NCBI GenBank assembly: GCA_039808885.1
Contig: JBDHTX010000017.1
Coordinates: 30,671-94,670, forward strand
Direction of reading: 5' to 3'
Length of the DNA: 64,000 nucleotides
Source of the DNA: Dongia_A sp039808885
GTDB lineage: Bacteria > Pseudomonadota > Alphaproteobacteria > Dongiales > Dongiaceae
Shown one piece after another: positions 1-9,267 of the stretch. The position numbers and the translations under genes are program-made. Every line of letters begins with the position of its first letter. Positions within the stretch are counted from its first letter, which is position 1. A model generated the notes under the pieces. That model was not told the DNA's origin. It did no database searches and saw nothing but the letters and a program-made list of their open reading frames with translations.

Positions 1-830
1 TCCAGCTGATGCAGGATTTCGGCGTGCGCAACGCCTTCCTGCCGCCGACGGCTCTGAAGATGATGCGCGCGGTGCCGGAGGCGGAGCAGCGCTGGCGCCT
101 CGATCTGCGTTCCGTCGCCAGCGGCGGCGAGACCCTGGGCGCGGAGCTGATCGACTGGGGCCGGCGCGTCCTCGGCGTCACCATCAACGAGTTCTACGGC
201 CAGACCGAATGCAACATGATCGTGTCGTCCTGCGCGCGGCTGATGCCGGCGCGGCCGGGCATCATGGGGCGCGCGGTGCCGGGCCATCGCCTGGCCGTGG
301 TCGACGCGGCCGGCAACGAGCTCAAGCGCGGCGAGCAGGGCAACATCGCGGTGCGGCGGCCGGACCCGGTGATGTTCCTGGAATACTGGAACAACCCGGC
401 GGCGACGGCGGCCAAATACGCCGGCGACTGGCTGCTGACCGGCGATACCGGGCGGATGGACGAAGCGGGGTGGATCACCTTCGTCGGCCGCGACGACGAC
501 GTGATCACCTCCGCCGGCTACCGCATCGGGCCGGGCGAGATCGAGGATTGCCTGCTCGGCCACCCGGCGGTGCGCCTGGCCGGCGTCGTCGGCAAGCCGG
601 ACCCCGAGCGCACCGAGATCGTGAAGGCCTATGTGGTGCTGAAGGATGGCTTCGCGCCCGGCGCGGCCCTGGCGCGCGAGATCCAGGCGCATGTGAAGGA
701 CCGCCTGGCGGCGCACGAATACCCGCGCGAGGTCGCCTTCATCGACGAGCTGCCGATGACCACGACGGGCAAGATCATCCGCCGCGAGTTGCGCGCCCGC
801 GCCGCCGCCGAAGTCGCGCCCGCGCGCTAG
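1..830 (+). CDS. AMP-dependent acyl-CoA synthetase, C-terminal part (5' end outside window)
   Basis: This is the 3' part of an adenylate-forming acyl-CoA synthetase gene; the reading frame is open from the first base, so the true start lies upstream. Such enzymes activate a carboxylic acid to acyl-AMP and then to acyl-CoA in the cytoplasm. Visible family motifs are NEFYGQTE (the YGxTE substrate/AMP motif), the TGD motif in WLLTGDTGRMDE, the hinge FVGRDDDVI and, near the end, TTTGKIIRREL with the catalytic lysine. The FYGQTE form and the spacing resemble medium-chain or acetyl-CoA-type enzymes (ACSM group), but the substrate cannot be read from the sequence. The next gene is convergent, with its stop only a few bases away. 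Family certain; substrate unknown. Confidence 0.93.
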   Translation, partial: QLMQDFGVRNAFLPPTALKMMRAVPEAEQRWRLDLRSVASGGETLGAELIDWGRRVLGVTINEFYGQTECNMIVSSCARLMPARPGIMGRAVPGHRLAVVDAAGNELKRGEQGNIAVRRPDPVMFLEYWNNPAATAAKYAGDWLLTGDTGRMDEAGWITFVGRDDDVITSAGYRIGPGEIEDCLLGHPAVRLAGVVGKPDPERTEIVKAYVVLKDGFAPGAALAREIQAHVKDRLAAHEYPREVAFIDELPMTTTGKIIRRELRARAAAEVAPAR

Positions 831-833
831 CTT

Positions 834-1283
834 TCAGTGCAGGATGTCGAGCGCCGCGACCTCGAGGATGTCGAGGATGAGGTTGGTGGCGCGCTTCACC
901 AGCATCACCTTGTCGTCGATGATGACGTAGCGATAGGCCGGGTCGAGGCGCGGGAGCTTCGCGATCAGATCATCGGGCAGGTCGCGGTATTCCAGTCCCG
1001 GCGGCAGGTGGCCGTTGCGCTCCAGCTGCATGGCGAGGCCCGGGGGCAGGGAACCCTTCCTGGCCAGGCCGGGCGGCAGGTCCTTGTGCTTGTTCTTGTG
1101 CTTCTTGTAGTCGCGCCCGTCTTCGCTCTCCTCCCAGTCGTGCAGGTGGCGGGCGTAATAGTCGCGGATGATGCTCTTCTCGATCTCGCCGATCACGATG
1201 TCGGCGACGTCTGCGCGCGCCGCCGGCGCAGATAGAATGGCGGCGCCGAGGATCAGCAGAGCGTTGCGTCGATGCAGCAGCAT
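834..1283 (-). CDS. Secreted CigR/RcnB-like small protein
   Basis: A 149-residue protein if translation starts at the ATG at 1283, which directly precedes a good signal peptide (MLLHRRNALLILGAAILSAP, then AARA|D). An in-frame start at 1316 would add 11 residues before the signal and is less likely. The mature part holds three repeats of an LPPGL motif (DLPPGLARKG, SLPPGLAMQL, HLPPGLEYRDLP). These repeats, followed by a YRYVIIDDKVMLV-type segment, are typical of the CigR/RcnB-like periplasmic or inner-membrane proteins. A lysine/histidine-rich stretch (YKKHKNKHKD) precedes them. The function in this family is poorly defined; CigR of Salmonella is called an anti-virulence regulator. It sits convergent to the synthetase and next to the Tad-associated secretin-N protein. 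Confidence 0.7.
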   Translation of the reverse strand: MLLHRRNALLILGAAILSAPAARADVADIVIGEIEKSIIRDYYARHLHDWEESEDGRDYKKHKNKHKDLPPGLARKGSLPPGLAMQLERNGHLPPGLEYRDLPDDLIAKLPRLDPAYRYVIIDDKVMLVKRATNLILDILEVAALDILH

Positions 1284-1436
1284 AATTTTCCCGATGGCGA
1301 ACGTCCCCGAGCCCAAGGATAAGACCGCAGGACGGAGAGAAAAGCCACGACTTCGTGAGGTCGGCGCGAGCGCCGCGCGCAGCTTCCGGCGCTGCTCAGG
1401 CGCCGTTCATCGCGTGATCCGCGCGCGCCGCGGCGC

Positions 1437-1958
1437 CTAGTAGCTGGGATTGTCCGGCGTGCCCGGCGGGACGTTGTCGACCGTCGGCTCGGCCGGGATC
1501 GGGCCGGCCTGGCCGGAAGCCGGCGCGCCGCCGCCACCGCCGCCGCCGCCCTGGCCGGTCGCGGTGCGGCCGGTGCCGGGAACCTGGGTGCAACGGTCGC
1601 CGCAGGCGAACAGCGCCTCGGTGATGTTGGCGCCGTCGGGACGGAACACCGAGACTTCGTTGCTCTTGTTCTTCGCGGTCACCACGATCTGGGTGTCCAG
1701 CGCGATGTCGTTGTTGCTCATCACGATCAGGCGGGTGACGCCCGGCAGCTTGCCGATGATCACCAGCCGGTCCGGGGCCTGCACCGTGACGTCGGCCACC
1801 TTCGGGTTGGCGATGATCACGTCGCTCGCCGCGTTATCCAGCTTCAACACATAGGCGCCGCTGTATTCGACATTGATTTCCGCATGCGACAGGCGCGCCA
1901 TGCCCAGGGACAGGGCGGCGGCCAACAGGATCGGCCACGTCGATCGAAGCGTGCTCAT
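1437..1958 (-). CDS. Stand-alone secretin N-terminal-domain (CpaC-like) protein
   Basis: The start is placed at the ATG at 1958, preceded by a GAGGGG ribosome-binding site and followed by a signal peptide ending near LSHAE, giving 173 residues. Residues about 25-105 match the pilus-assembly N domain found at the front of CpaC/RcpA secretins: ASDVIIANPKVADVTVQAPD and LVIIGKLPGVTRLIVM parallel IIGNPDIADIVVRAPGEVYL and IGRTVGVTNVFLVD in the full CpaC at 9268-11181. There is no secretin barrel domain. The C-terminal part is a low-complexity tail with eight consecutive glycines and many prolines. It probably acts in the periplasm with the Tad secretin, as an accessory or decoy subunit; that role is inferred. 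It is transcribed divergently from the TadD-like gene. Confidence 0.78.
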   Translation of the reverse strand: MSTLRSTWPILLAAALSLGMARLSHAEINVEYSGAYVLKLDNAASDVIIANPKVADVTVQAPDRLVIIGKLPGVTRLIVMSNNDIALDTQIVVTAKNKSNEVSVFRPDGANITEALFACGDRCTQVPGTGRTATGQGGGGGGGGAPASGQAGPIPAEPTVDNVPPGTPDNPSY

Positions 1959-2077
1959 GGGACCCCTCGTGTAAACCAATTGTTTATTATGTTCCGCGAG
2001 ACTGAACGTGAGGCTAGTCCAACAGAACATCCTGAACGTTCGGTTAACGCGGCCGGAGCCGCAGGAGCGGGGGTAAT

Positions 2078-2839
2078 ATGGCGCGATCCAAATTCAAGCT
2101 GCTGGCGACGGTGGCTCTGTGCATAGCCGCCACCGGCTGTGCCGCGACCGGGTCCAGCCCCAAGGAAGCGAAGACCGCCGATGTCGAGCCGACCATCCGC
2201 CAGGCGGCGTTGATGGCCGAGCACAGCGGCAATTACGCCGAGGCGGCGCAACATTATTCCTCTTTGCGCAGCAAGCACCCGGAAGACAAGGCGATCATGC
2301 TGTCGCTGGCCCGCAATCTGCGTTTCGCCGGCAACCCGCAGCAGGCGATCGGGGTGCTGAACTCCAACGGCGCCTCCGCCTCCAACGACGCCATCATGCT
2401 GCTGGAGCTCGGCAAGGCCTATCTGGCAGCCGACCAGCTGAATCTGGCCAAGCCGACCCTGGAACGCGCCAAGACCGCGGCCCCGCTGAACTGGGAGGTC
2501 CTGTCGGCCCTCGGCGTGGTCTACGACTACGAAGGTAAATATGCCCAGGCCCAGGAGCAGTACGAGGCCGCCCTGTTCCTGGTCCCGGACAACCCGACCG
2601 TGCTCAACAACAAGGCCCTTTCGCTGGCCCAGGAGGGCAAGCTGGACGCCGCCCTCGCGGTCATGCAGCAGGCCACCGACCAGCCCGACGCGGGCGCCCA
2701 GACGCGGCAGAACCTGGCCCTGCTGATGGCCCTCAAGGGCGACGCCGACGGCGCCGAGCGTCTGGCCCGCAAGGACCTGCCGCCGACCATGGCGGAGGCC
2801 AATATTACCTATTACCGGTCCCTGGCGACCCAGCCGTAA
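2078..2839 (+). CDS. tadD: TadD-like TPR lipoprotein of the Tad pilus
   Basis: 253 residues. The N-terminus is a lipoprotein signal with lipobox ATGC (LCIAATGCAATG), so the mature protein is expected to be outer-membrane anchored and periplasmic. The rest is helical tetratricopeptide-type sequence (NYAEAAQHYSSLRSKHPEDK, GNPQQAIGVLNSNG, LGVVYDYEGKYAQAQEQYEA, LNNKALSLAQEGKLDAALAV). TPR lipoproteins of this size next to Tad genes are TadD, thought to help assemble the Tad secretin. The ATG is preceded by a GGAG-like site (GCAGGAGCGGGGG). It lies on the opposite strand from the main Tad block, about 1.1 kb from tadC, with a Rho-independent terminator 27 bases after its stop. Confidence 0.85.
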   Translation: MARSKFKLLATVALCIAATGCAATGSSPKEAKTADVEPTIRQAALMAEHSGNYAEAAQHYSSLRSKHPEDKAIMLSLARNLRFAGNPQQAIGVLNSNGASASNDAIMLLELGKAYLAADQLNLAKPTLERAKTAAPLNWEVLSALGVVYDYEGKYAQAQEQYEAALFLVPDNPTVLNNKALSLAQEGKLDAALAVMQQATDQPDAGAQTRQNLALLMALKGDADGAERLARKDLPPTMAEANITYYRSLATQP

Positions 2840-2865
2840 GCGGCCGGTCCAGGCCTTCGAGACAC

Positions 2866-2895
2866 AACCCCGGCGGAAACGCCGGGGTTTTTGTT
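2866..2895 (+). terminator. Rho-independent terminator after tadD
   Basis: A perfect GC-rich stem (AACCCCGGCG / CGCCGGGGTT) with a GAAA tetraloop is followed by a T-run (TTTTTGTTT). It ends the tadD transcript. Confidence 0.93.
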
Positions 2896-3025
2896 TGCCC
2901 GCGGGGCGGCGGAAGCACGGGCATTCGCGGCACGGGTATTTTTGGCGCATTCGCGCTGTACCGGATCGGTTCGCGGTCGTGATACTGCCGCAATGGCCTG
3001 CCATAGCGATGAAGTCGATCGGCAG

Positions 3026-3922
3026 ATGGACGAATCGCCCATGCGTGCTGCAGCCCTATTCGCGTGCTTCGCCCTTCTCGGCATGGTGAGCCTGAGCGCT
3101 CCCGCCTTGCCTTTCGATCGCGACGTTCTCTGGCGGCTGGGATCGGTGACAGATGGCAGAGAAACGTTCCCCGAGGCTACGTTCGGCTTCCCTGGGCGCG
3201 AGCCGATCCTGCGTGCCGGCTGCAGCCGCCTGACCCACAACCTCGAAATCCGGTATGCCACAGACGCGCCGATTCCGGCGCGGCTCGGCGACCTGGAGGT
3301 GATCATCGAAGGCGCGGCGCGGAAACATGTGTTGCGCGCGGAGCGGATCGAGGGCGGCGTGCTTGCCTGGACCCGCCCGACGCCGGCGCTGCTGACCGCA
3401 TTGCACCAGGACGGCGGGCTGGCGTTGGTCCTGCCATATCAGCGCGAGGCGCTTGAGATCGGACGCGCCGAGCCGCTGCGGCGGGTGGCGGAGCTATGCC
3501 GCGCGCTCAACATTGTCCCGCCGGAGGACTTTGCGTCAGGCCGCATCCTGGACGCGGAGCTCCGCGTCTTCGCAACCGACCCGGGGACATCCGTGCGGTT
3601 CCCGGGCCGGCTGGAGATCAGCGCGACGGTCGCCCGCTATCAGCCATTGGCGGGGGAGATGCCGCTCGAATATGCGGGGCGGATGCCTGCCGGCAGCTAT
3701 GGCGGCGCGTTGCGGGGCGCGGAGGTCTACCGCGTGGTCAATGCCCAGGCCTTCATCGCGCTGAACCAGGGCGTACGGCTATGCCGCGACATCCTTCGAT
3801 GGGTGACGATCACCGGCAGCCGGGACTTGATCCGGGTCGGCTGGCTGGATATCGAGGACTGGCACGCCTATCGCCCGGACGGTCCCGGGTTTTGCTCTGA
3901 GCAACCCTACCGGGCGCAATAG
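3026..3922 (+). CDS. Secreted protein of unknown function
   Basis: About 298 residues if started at the ATG at 3026 (an ATG at 3041 is equally possible; the frame is open further back to 2891, but that stretch overlaps the tadD terminator). The start region encodes a signal peptide (MRAAALFACFALLGMVSLSA then PALPFD). The mature protein has alternating short beta-like segments and several cysteines (RAGCSRL, AELCRAL, RLCRDIL, GFCSEQ) that could form disulfides in the periplasm. I do not recognise a family. It is convergent with tadC, with a gap of 32 bases, so it may or may not have anything to do with pilus assembly. Confidence 0.65.
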   Translation: MDESPMRAAALFACFALLGMVSLSAPALPFDRDVLWRLGSVTDGRETFPEATFGFPGREPILRAGCSRLTHNLEIRYATDAPIPARLGDLEVIIEGAARKHVLRAERIEGGVLAWTRPTPALLTALHQDGGLALVLPYQREALEIGRAEPLRRVAELCRALNIVPPEDFASGRILDAELRVFATDPGTSVRFPGRLEISATVARYQPLAGEMPLEYAGRMPAGSYGGALRGAEVYRVVNAQAFIALNQGVRLCRDILRWVTITGSRDLIRVGWLDIEDWHAYRPDGPGFCSEQPYRAQ

Positions 3923-3954
3923 CAGCTCCGGCCTCTGCCGTATCGAATCGGATG

Positions 3955-4935
3955 CTAGCGATTGAACAGCGCGATGACCTGGATCGCCGCCGGGCCGACC
4001 ACGACGATGAACAGCACCGGCAGGAAGAAGATGATCATCGGCACGGTCAGCTGCGCGGGCAGGGCGGCGGCCTTGCGCTCGGCGACCGACATGCGCGCCT
4101 CGCGGTTTTCCTGCGCCAGCACGCGCAGGCCGTTGGCGATCGGCGTGCCGTAGCGCTCGGCCTGCAGCAGCGTGGTGGCCAGGCCCTTGAAGGCGGGCAG
4201 GCCGGTGCGATCGGACAGATTCTCGAAGGCCTGGCGGCGGTCGCTCAAGAAGGCGAGCTCGGCCGAGGTCAGGCCCATCTCCTCGGCCATCTCGGGCGAG
4301 GTCTCGCCCATCTGGTCGGTCACCTTGGCGAAGGCGGCTTCGATCGACATGCCGGATTCGACGCAGATGACGATGAGGTCGAGGGCGTCCGGGAAGGCGC
4401 GGCTGAGCGCCTTCTGCCGCTTCTGCACGGCGTTCGAGAGCAGGATCTGCGGCATCAGGTAGCCGAGCAGGCCCATGCCGGCGACGGCGATCAGGCGCAC
4501 GCCGATCGGCTTGTCCGGGAACACCAGCCAGGCATAGAGCAGGCTGCCGATGATGAGGCAGACCGGCACCGCGACGCGCATGAACAGGTAGTTAGCGACG
4601 GCCGACGGACCGCGGCGGCCGGCGCGCGCCAGCTTCAGGCGCAGCTCCTTGGCGTCGAGCAGGTCGCGCATGGAGACGCCGCGCAGGGCCAGCGCCTTGA
4701 TGCCCTTGCCCTGGGCATCCTGCAGCCGGGTGCGGGTCTGGAACGAGGTGGTCTGCGCCTGCGAGAGCTGGCGCCGGCGCTCCTTGACCGAGCGCAGGCG
4801 GCTCTCGAAGCGCTCGCCGCGCATGAAGGGCAGGGCGAGGGCCACGATGGTGGCGAGCGTCGCCGCGAACACCACGATGATGATGATGCTGTTGAGGTTG
4901 AAGCCGCCCGCGAAGTTGATGCCGAGTTGTTCCAT
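3955..4935 (-). CDS. tadC: Tad inner-membrane platform protein TadC
   Basis: 326 residues, the usual length for TadC, of the type II secretion GspF superfamily. An N-terminal membrane helix (SIIIIVVFAATLATIVALAL) is followed by a cytoplasmic segment, a central hydrophobic pair (LFMRVAVPVCLIIGSLLYAW, LIAVAGMGLLGYLMPQILL), the conserved GspF core (LDLIVICVESGMSIEAAFAKV) and C-terminal helices (LTVPMIIFFLPVLFIVVVGP). With TadB it forms the membrane platform on which the TadA ATPase drives Flp pilin polymerisation. It lies 7 bases after tadB and is the last gene of the minus-strand Tad operon. Confidence 0.93.
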   Translation of the reverse strand: MEQLGINFAGGFNLNSIIIIVVFAATLATIVALALPFMRGERFESRLRSVKERRRQLSQAQTTSFQTRTRLQDAQGKGIKALALRGVSMRDLLDAKELRLKLARAGRRGPSAVANYLFMRVAVPVCLIIGSLLYAWLVFPDKPIGVRLIAVAGMGLLGYLMPQILLSNAVQKRQKALSRAFPDALDLIVICVESGMSIEAAFAKVTDQMGETSPEMAEEMGLTSAELAFLSDRRQAFENLSDRTGLPAFKGLATTLLQAERYGTPIANGLRVLAQENREARMSVAERKAAALPAQLTVPMIIFFLPVLFIVVVGPAAIQVIALFNR

Positions 4936-4942
4936 GGCGTCT

Positions 4943-5933
4943 CTAGATCTCGAAATTGATCATCTTGCGCATCACCAGCACGCCGACCGTCATGATCAGG
5001 AAGCCGGCGAAGACGCACCAGTTGCCGGCGCTGGTGGTGAACAGGATCGACACGTAGTCGGGGGCGATGAAGCTGAGGATCGCGCCGACCGCGAAGGGCA
5101 GCGAGCCGATGATGCCGGCGGAGGACTTGGCTTCGCTCGACAGCGCGCGGATCTTGTCGCGCATGCGCTTGCGGTCGCGCAGGATGGTGGCCAGCTTGGC
5201 CAGCGTCTCGGCCAGGTTGCCGCCGGTGGTCTGCTGCGTCACCAGCACGATGGAGAAGAAACGCGTCTCGTTGCTGGGCACCCGCGAGGTGAACCGGTTC
5301 ATGCAGTCTTCCAGCGTCAGGCCCATCTGCAGGCCCTCGGTGATGGCGCGGAACTCGATGCCGATCGGCTCGGGCATTTCGCGCCCGACGATGCCGAGAC
5401 ATTCGGCGACGGTCATGCCGGTGCGCACGCCGCGCACGATCAGGTCGATCGCCTCGGCGAAATTGGCGGTGAACTTCTTGATCCGGCGCTTGACCAGCAT
5501 GCCGAGGATGAAGCGCGGGATGCCCAGGCCGCCGATGACCAAGGCGAGGCCGGGCACGAAGAGCGGCAGGCCGAAGGGCAGGGTCAGCAGCGCGGTCAGC
5601 AGGGCGCAGACGCCGCTGTAGATGAAGAACTGCTTGGGCGTGGTCTTCAGGCCGGCCTGGATCAGCTGCTCGCGCAGCTTGTAGCCGCGCTGCTTGGCCT
5701 TCATCTGCTCGGCGGCCTTCAGCTTGGCCTCGATGTCGCGGCGGCGCATGCCGGTCTGGGCCTTGCCGCCCTTGCCGCCGCGCTCGGCGGCCGGGCCGAC
5801 ATGGCTCAGGCGCCGCTCGAGCCGCGCCCGGGGCCCGTACAGGCTGTTGATCAGGCCGATACCGACGACGATGACGGCCAGCACCAGCACCAGCACGGCG
5901 CCAAGGATCATCGGGTCGAGAGATGCGAGACGC

Positions 5934-5941
<8 letters not shown>
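4943..5941 (-). CDS. tadB: Tad inner-membrane platform protein TadB
   Basis: 332 residues with GspF-type architecture: N-terminal helix (MILGAVLVLVLAVIVVGIGL), a basic cytoplasmic stretch, a central helix pair (FIYSGVCALLTALLTLPFGL, PLFVPGLALVIGGLGI), the conserved AEAIDLIVRGVRTGMTVAEC core and C-terminal helices. It is the partner of TadC in the pilus platform. Its start overlaps the end of tadA by 8 bases, which indicates translational coupling within the operon. Confidence 0.93.
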
Positions 5942-7337
<1,396 letters not shown>

Positions 7338-7353
7338 GCGCGGTCAGTTACCC

Positions 7354-8568
7354 TCAGGCGTGCTTGGTCTGGTGCTGTTTGCGGAACATCCCGCCCAGCG
7401 AGAACTTCTTGGCGTCCTTCGGCCCCTTGGTGCTGCCGCGGGCGCCGAGCTTCATGGCGAGATCGGAGAACACGCCCACCAGCTTGTGCGACTTGAACCG
7501 GTCGCCGATCATCTTGCCGTCATTGGCGGCCTCGATGAACGCCGCCGGATCGAAGGGGATGTTGGCCATCGGCTGCACGCCAAGGGTGTTGGAGATGTCC
7601 TTGGGCAGCAGGCGCGTGCGCTTCGCCAGGTCGGACTTGTTGATGATCACGCGGCACGGGCGGCTGTCGCCGCGCTTGCCGTTCAGGAAGTCGAGCAGGT
7701 TGCGCGCGTCGCGGATGTTGGCAATGTCGGGACCGAGCACGATGACGGCCTCGTCGGCGCCGATCATCACGCCCTCGACCCAGCCGTTCCAGGTGTGCGG
7801 CACGTCGACGATCACCAGCTTGGTCATCTGGCGGCACAGGTCGATGGCCTTCTCGACCGCCTCCTCGTCGATGCCGTCATAGTGGCGCAGGGCGCCCGAG
7901 GTGCTGAGGATCTGCAGGTTCTCGTCCTCGTTGACCATGTAGCGCTCGAGCAGGGTGGTATCGAGACGGTCGGGGTCGGCGAAGGCCTCGCCGAAGGGCT
8001 GGCGCGGGTCCTGGTTGAAGGCCAGACCGGCGGTGCCGAAGGTGAGGTCGAGATCGGCCAGGATGGTGCGCATGCCGACCTTCTTGGCGGCCGCCCAGGC
8101 CAGGTTCTGCGCCACGGTCGAGGAGCCCACGCCGCCGCGCGCACCCATCACCGCGACGTAGCGGCAGCGCTCCGGCCCCTTGGGGTCGTGCGCGGCGCGC
8201 TCGATCGCGTCCATCATGGCCTCGAGGCGGAGCGGCGAGACCAAGTAGTCGGTGACGCCCAGCGACACGATGCGGCGATAGACCGAGATGTCGTTGACCG
8301 AGCCGACGACGATGAGCTTGCGGCCGGGCTCGACGACCTGCGCCAGGCCGTCAAGGCGGCCCTGCAGCGCGTCGTTGTCGCCGTCATCCTCGACGATGAT
8401 CAGGTTCGGCGAGGGATGGTCGGCATAGTGGGTGATGGCGCGGGCCAGCCCGCCTTCCCGCACCGCGACCTTGCAGCGTGAGAAGTTGCGCTGTTCGCCC
8501 AGGGCCTTGCCGGCCGCGGCGGTCTCGTCCCGGATGGCGAAGACGTCGATGGTCAGACGATATTGCAT
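7354..8568 (-). CDS. cpaE: Tad pilus localisation protein CpaE/TadZ
   Basis: Translation is placed at the ATG at 8568 (MQYRLTIDVFAIRDE), giving 404 residues; the longer open frame to 8691 is low-complexity Arg/Thr and unlikely. The N-terminal third is an atypical receiver-like domain (NLIIVEDDGD, VVEPGRKLIVVGSVNDISVY, GVTDYLVSPLRLEAMM). The rest is a MinD/ParA-type ATPase with the deviant Walker A VMGARGGVGSSTVAQNLAWA, in which the usual GKT is GSST, as is common in CpaE, plus the switch segment LVIVDVPHTWNGW. TadZ/CpaE proteins mark the pole where the Tad machine assembles. The gene lies between cpaD and tadA. Confidence 0.93.
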   Translation of the reverse strand: MQYRLTIDVFAIRDETAAAGKALGEQRNFSRCKVAVREGGLARAITHYADHPSPNLIIVEDDGDNDALQGRLDGLAQVVEPGRKLIVVGSVNDISVYRRIVSLGVTDYLVSPLRLEAMMDAIERAAHDPKGPERCRYVAVMGARGGVGSSTVAQNLAWAAAKKVGMRTILADLDLTFGTAGLAFNQDPRQPFGEAFADPDRLDTTLLERYMVNEDENLQILSTSGALRHYDGIDEEAVEKAIDLCRQMTKLVIVDVPHTWNGWVEGVMIGADEAVIVLGPDIANIRDARNLLDFLNGKRGDSRPCRVIINKSDLAKRTRLLPKDISNTLGVQPMANIPFDPAAFIEAANDGKMIGDRFKSHKLVGVFSDLAMKLGARGSTKGPKDAKKFSLGGMFRKQHQTKHA

Positions 8569-8593
8569 GGGTTCATCCCGCCTTGTGCGACCT

Positions 8594-9256
8594 TTAGAAA
8601 ATCTTGAAGTTGTAGTCCTGCTGCAGATCGTTCGAGCTCGGCAGCGCCTCGCCGCGCGTGTATTTGTCGATGACGTAGTAGGCGCGCGCACCGCTGCGGC
8701 CCGGCGTCATCTGCTGCGGCTGCGCCAGATCGCGCGGATTGGCCGCCATGACGTCGATGTTGTGCTGCACGGCGCAGCCGAAATTGCTGGAGATGCCGTT
8801 GTTGTAGTCGGAGTCCATCGGCTTGTCCCAATAGCCGCATTCTTCCGGCGCGACGACGAAGATCGGGAACGCCATGTGCGCGGTGCCGGCGGTCTCGTCC
8901 TGCTCGACATAGAGGTTGATGTCCTCGGCGCTGACGCCGCGCTCCATCAGCGCGTTGGCCAGCTGCAGGGCGTGCTCGCGCGCCGCCGGGTCCTCGGCGT
9001 TGCGGCCGGAGACGGTCACGTCCAGCGGCGCCTGGCCCTGGCCGTAATAGGCGGCGAGGAACTCGTTGATGCGGGCGTCGTCGGCCGGGCTCGGCTTGCC
9101 GGCATAGAGCGGGCCAAGGTCCAGGCGCGCGGTCTTCTGCTGCACCGTGGTCGGATGCGCGTAGTGCGGGTCGTGGGTCGCCATGTCGGTCTCGCAGGCG
9201 GCGAGCGAGAAGGCGAGCAGGCCGGCGCCGGTGATGCGGAGGAGGGAGTTGATCAC
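8594..9256 (-). CDS. cpaD: Tad pilus lipoprotein CpaD
   Basis: 220 residues with a lipoprotein signal (LLRITGAGLLAFSLAAC, lipobox LAAC), so an outer-membrane lipoprotein on the periplasmic side. The central VTVSGRNAEDPAAREHALQL and the C-terminal CAVQHNIDVMAANPRDLAQP (conserved Gly/Cys-Ala...Asn...Asn-Pro-Arg-Asp-Leu) are hallmarks of the CpaD family. It works with the CpaC secretin. It lies between cpaC (11 bases) and cpaE (25 bases). Confidence 0.92.
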   Translation of the reverse strand: MINSLLRITGAGLLAFSLAACETDMATHDPHYAHPTTVQQKTARLDLGPLYAGKPSPADDARINEFLAAYYGQGQAPLDVTVSGRNAEDPAAREHALQLANALMERGVSAEDINLYVEQDETAGTAHMAFPIFVVAPEECGYWDKPMDSDYNNGISSNFGCAVQHNIDVMAANPRDLAQPQQMTPGRSGARAYYVIDKYTRGEALPSSNDLQQDYNFKIF

Positions 9257-9267
9257 GGCTGGTCCCC

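Noticed and set aside
1955..3004. Minus-strand open frame of 349 codons opposite tadD
   Set aside because: It runs through the tadD terminator and divergent promoter and has no domain; tadD is well supported by its lipobox and TPR content.
2891..3025. Upstream extension of the secreted protein gene at 3026-3922
   Set aside because: It would start with TTG inside the tadD terminator T-run and place an Arg-rich stretch before the signal peptide.
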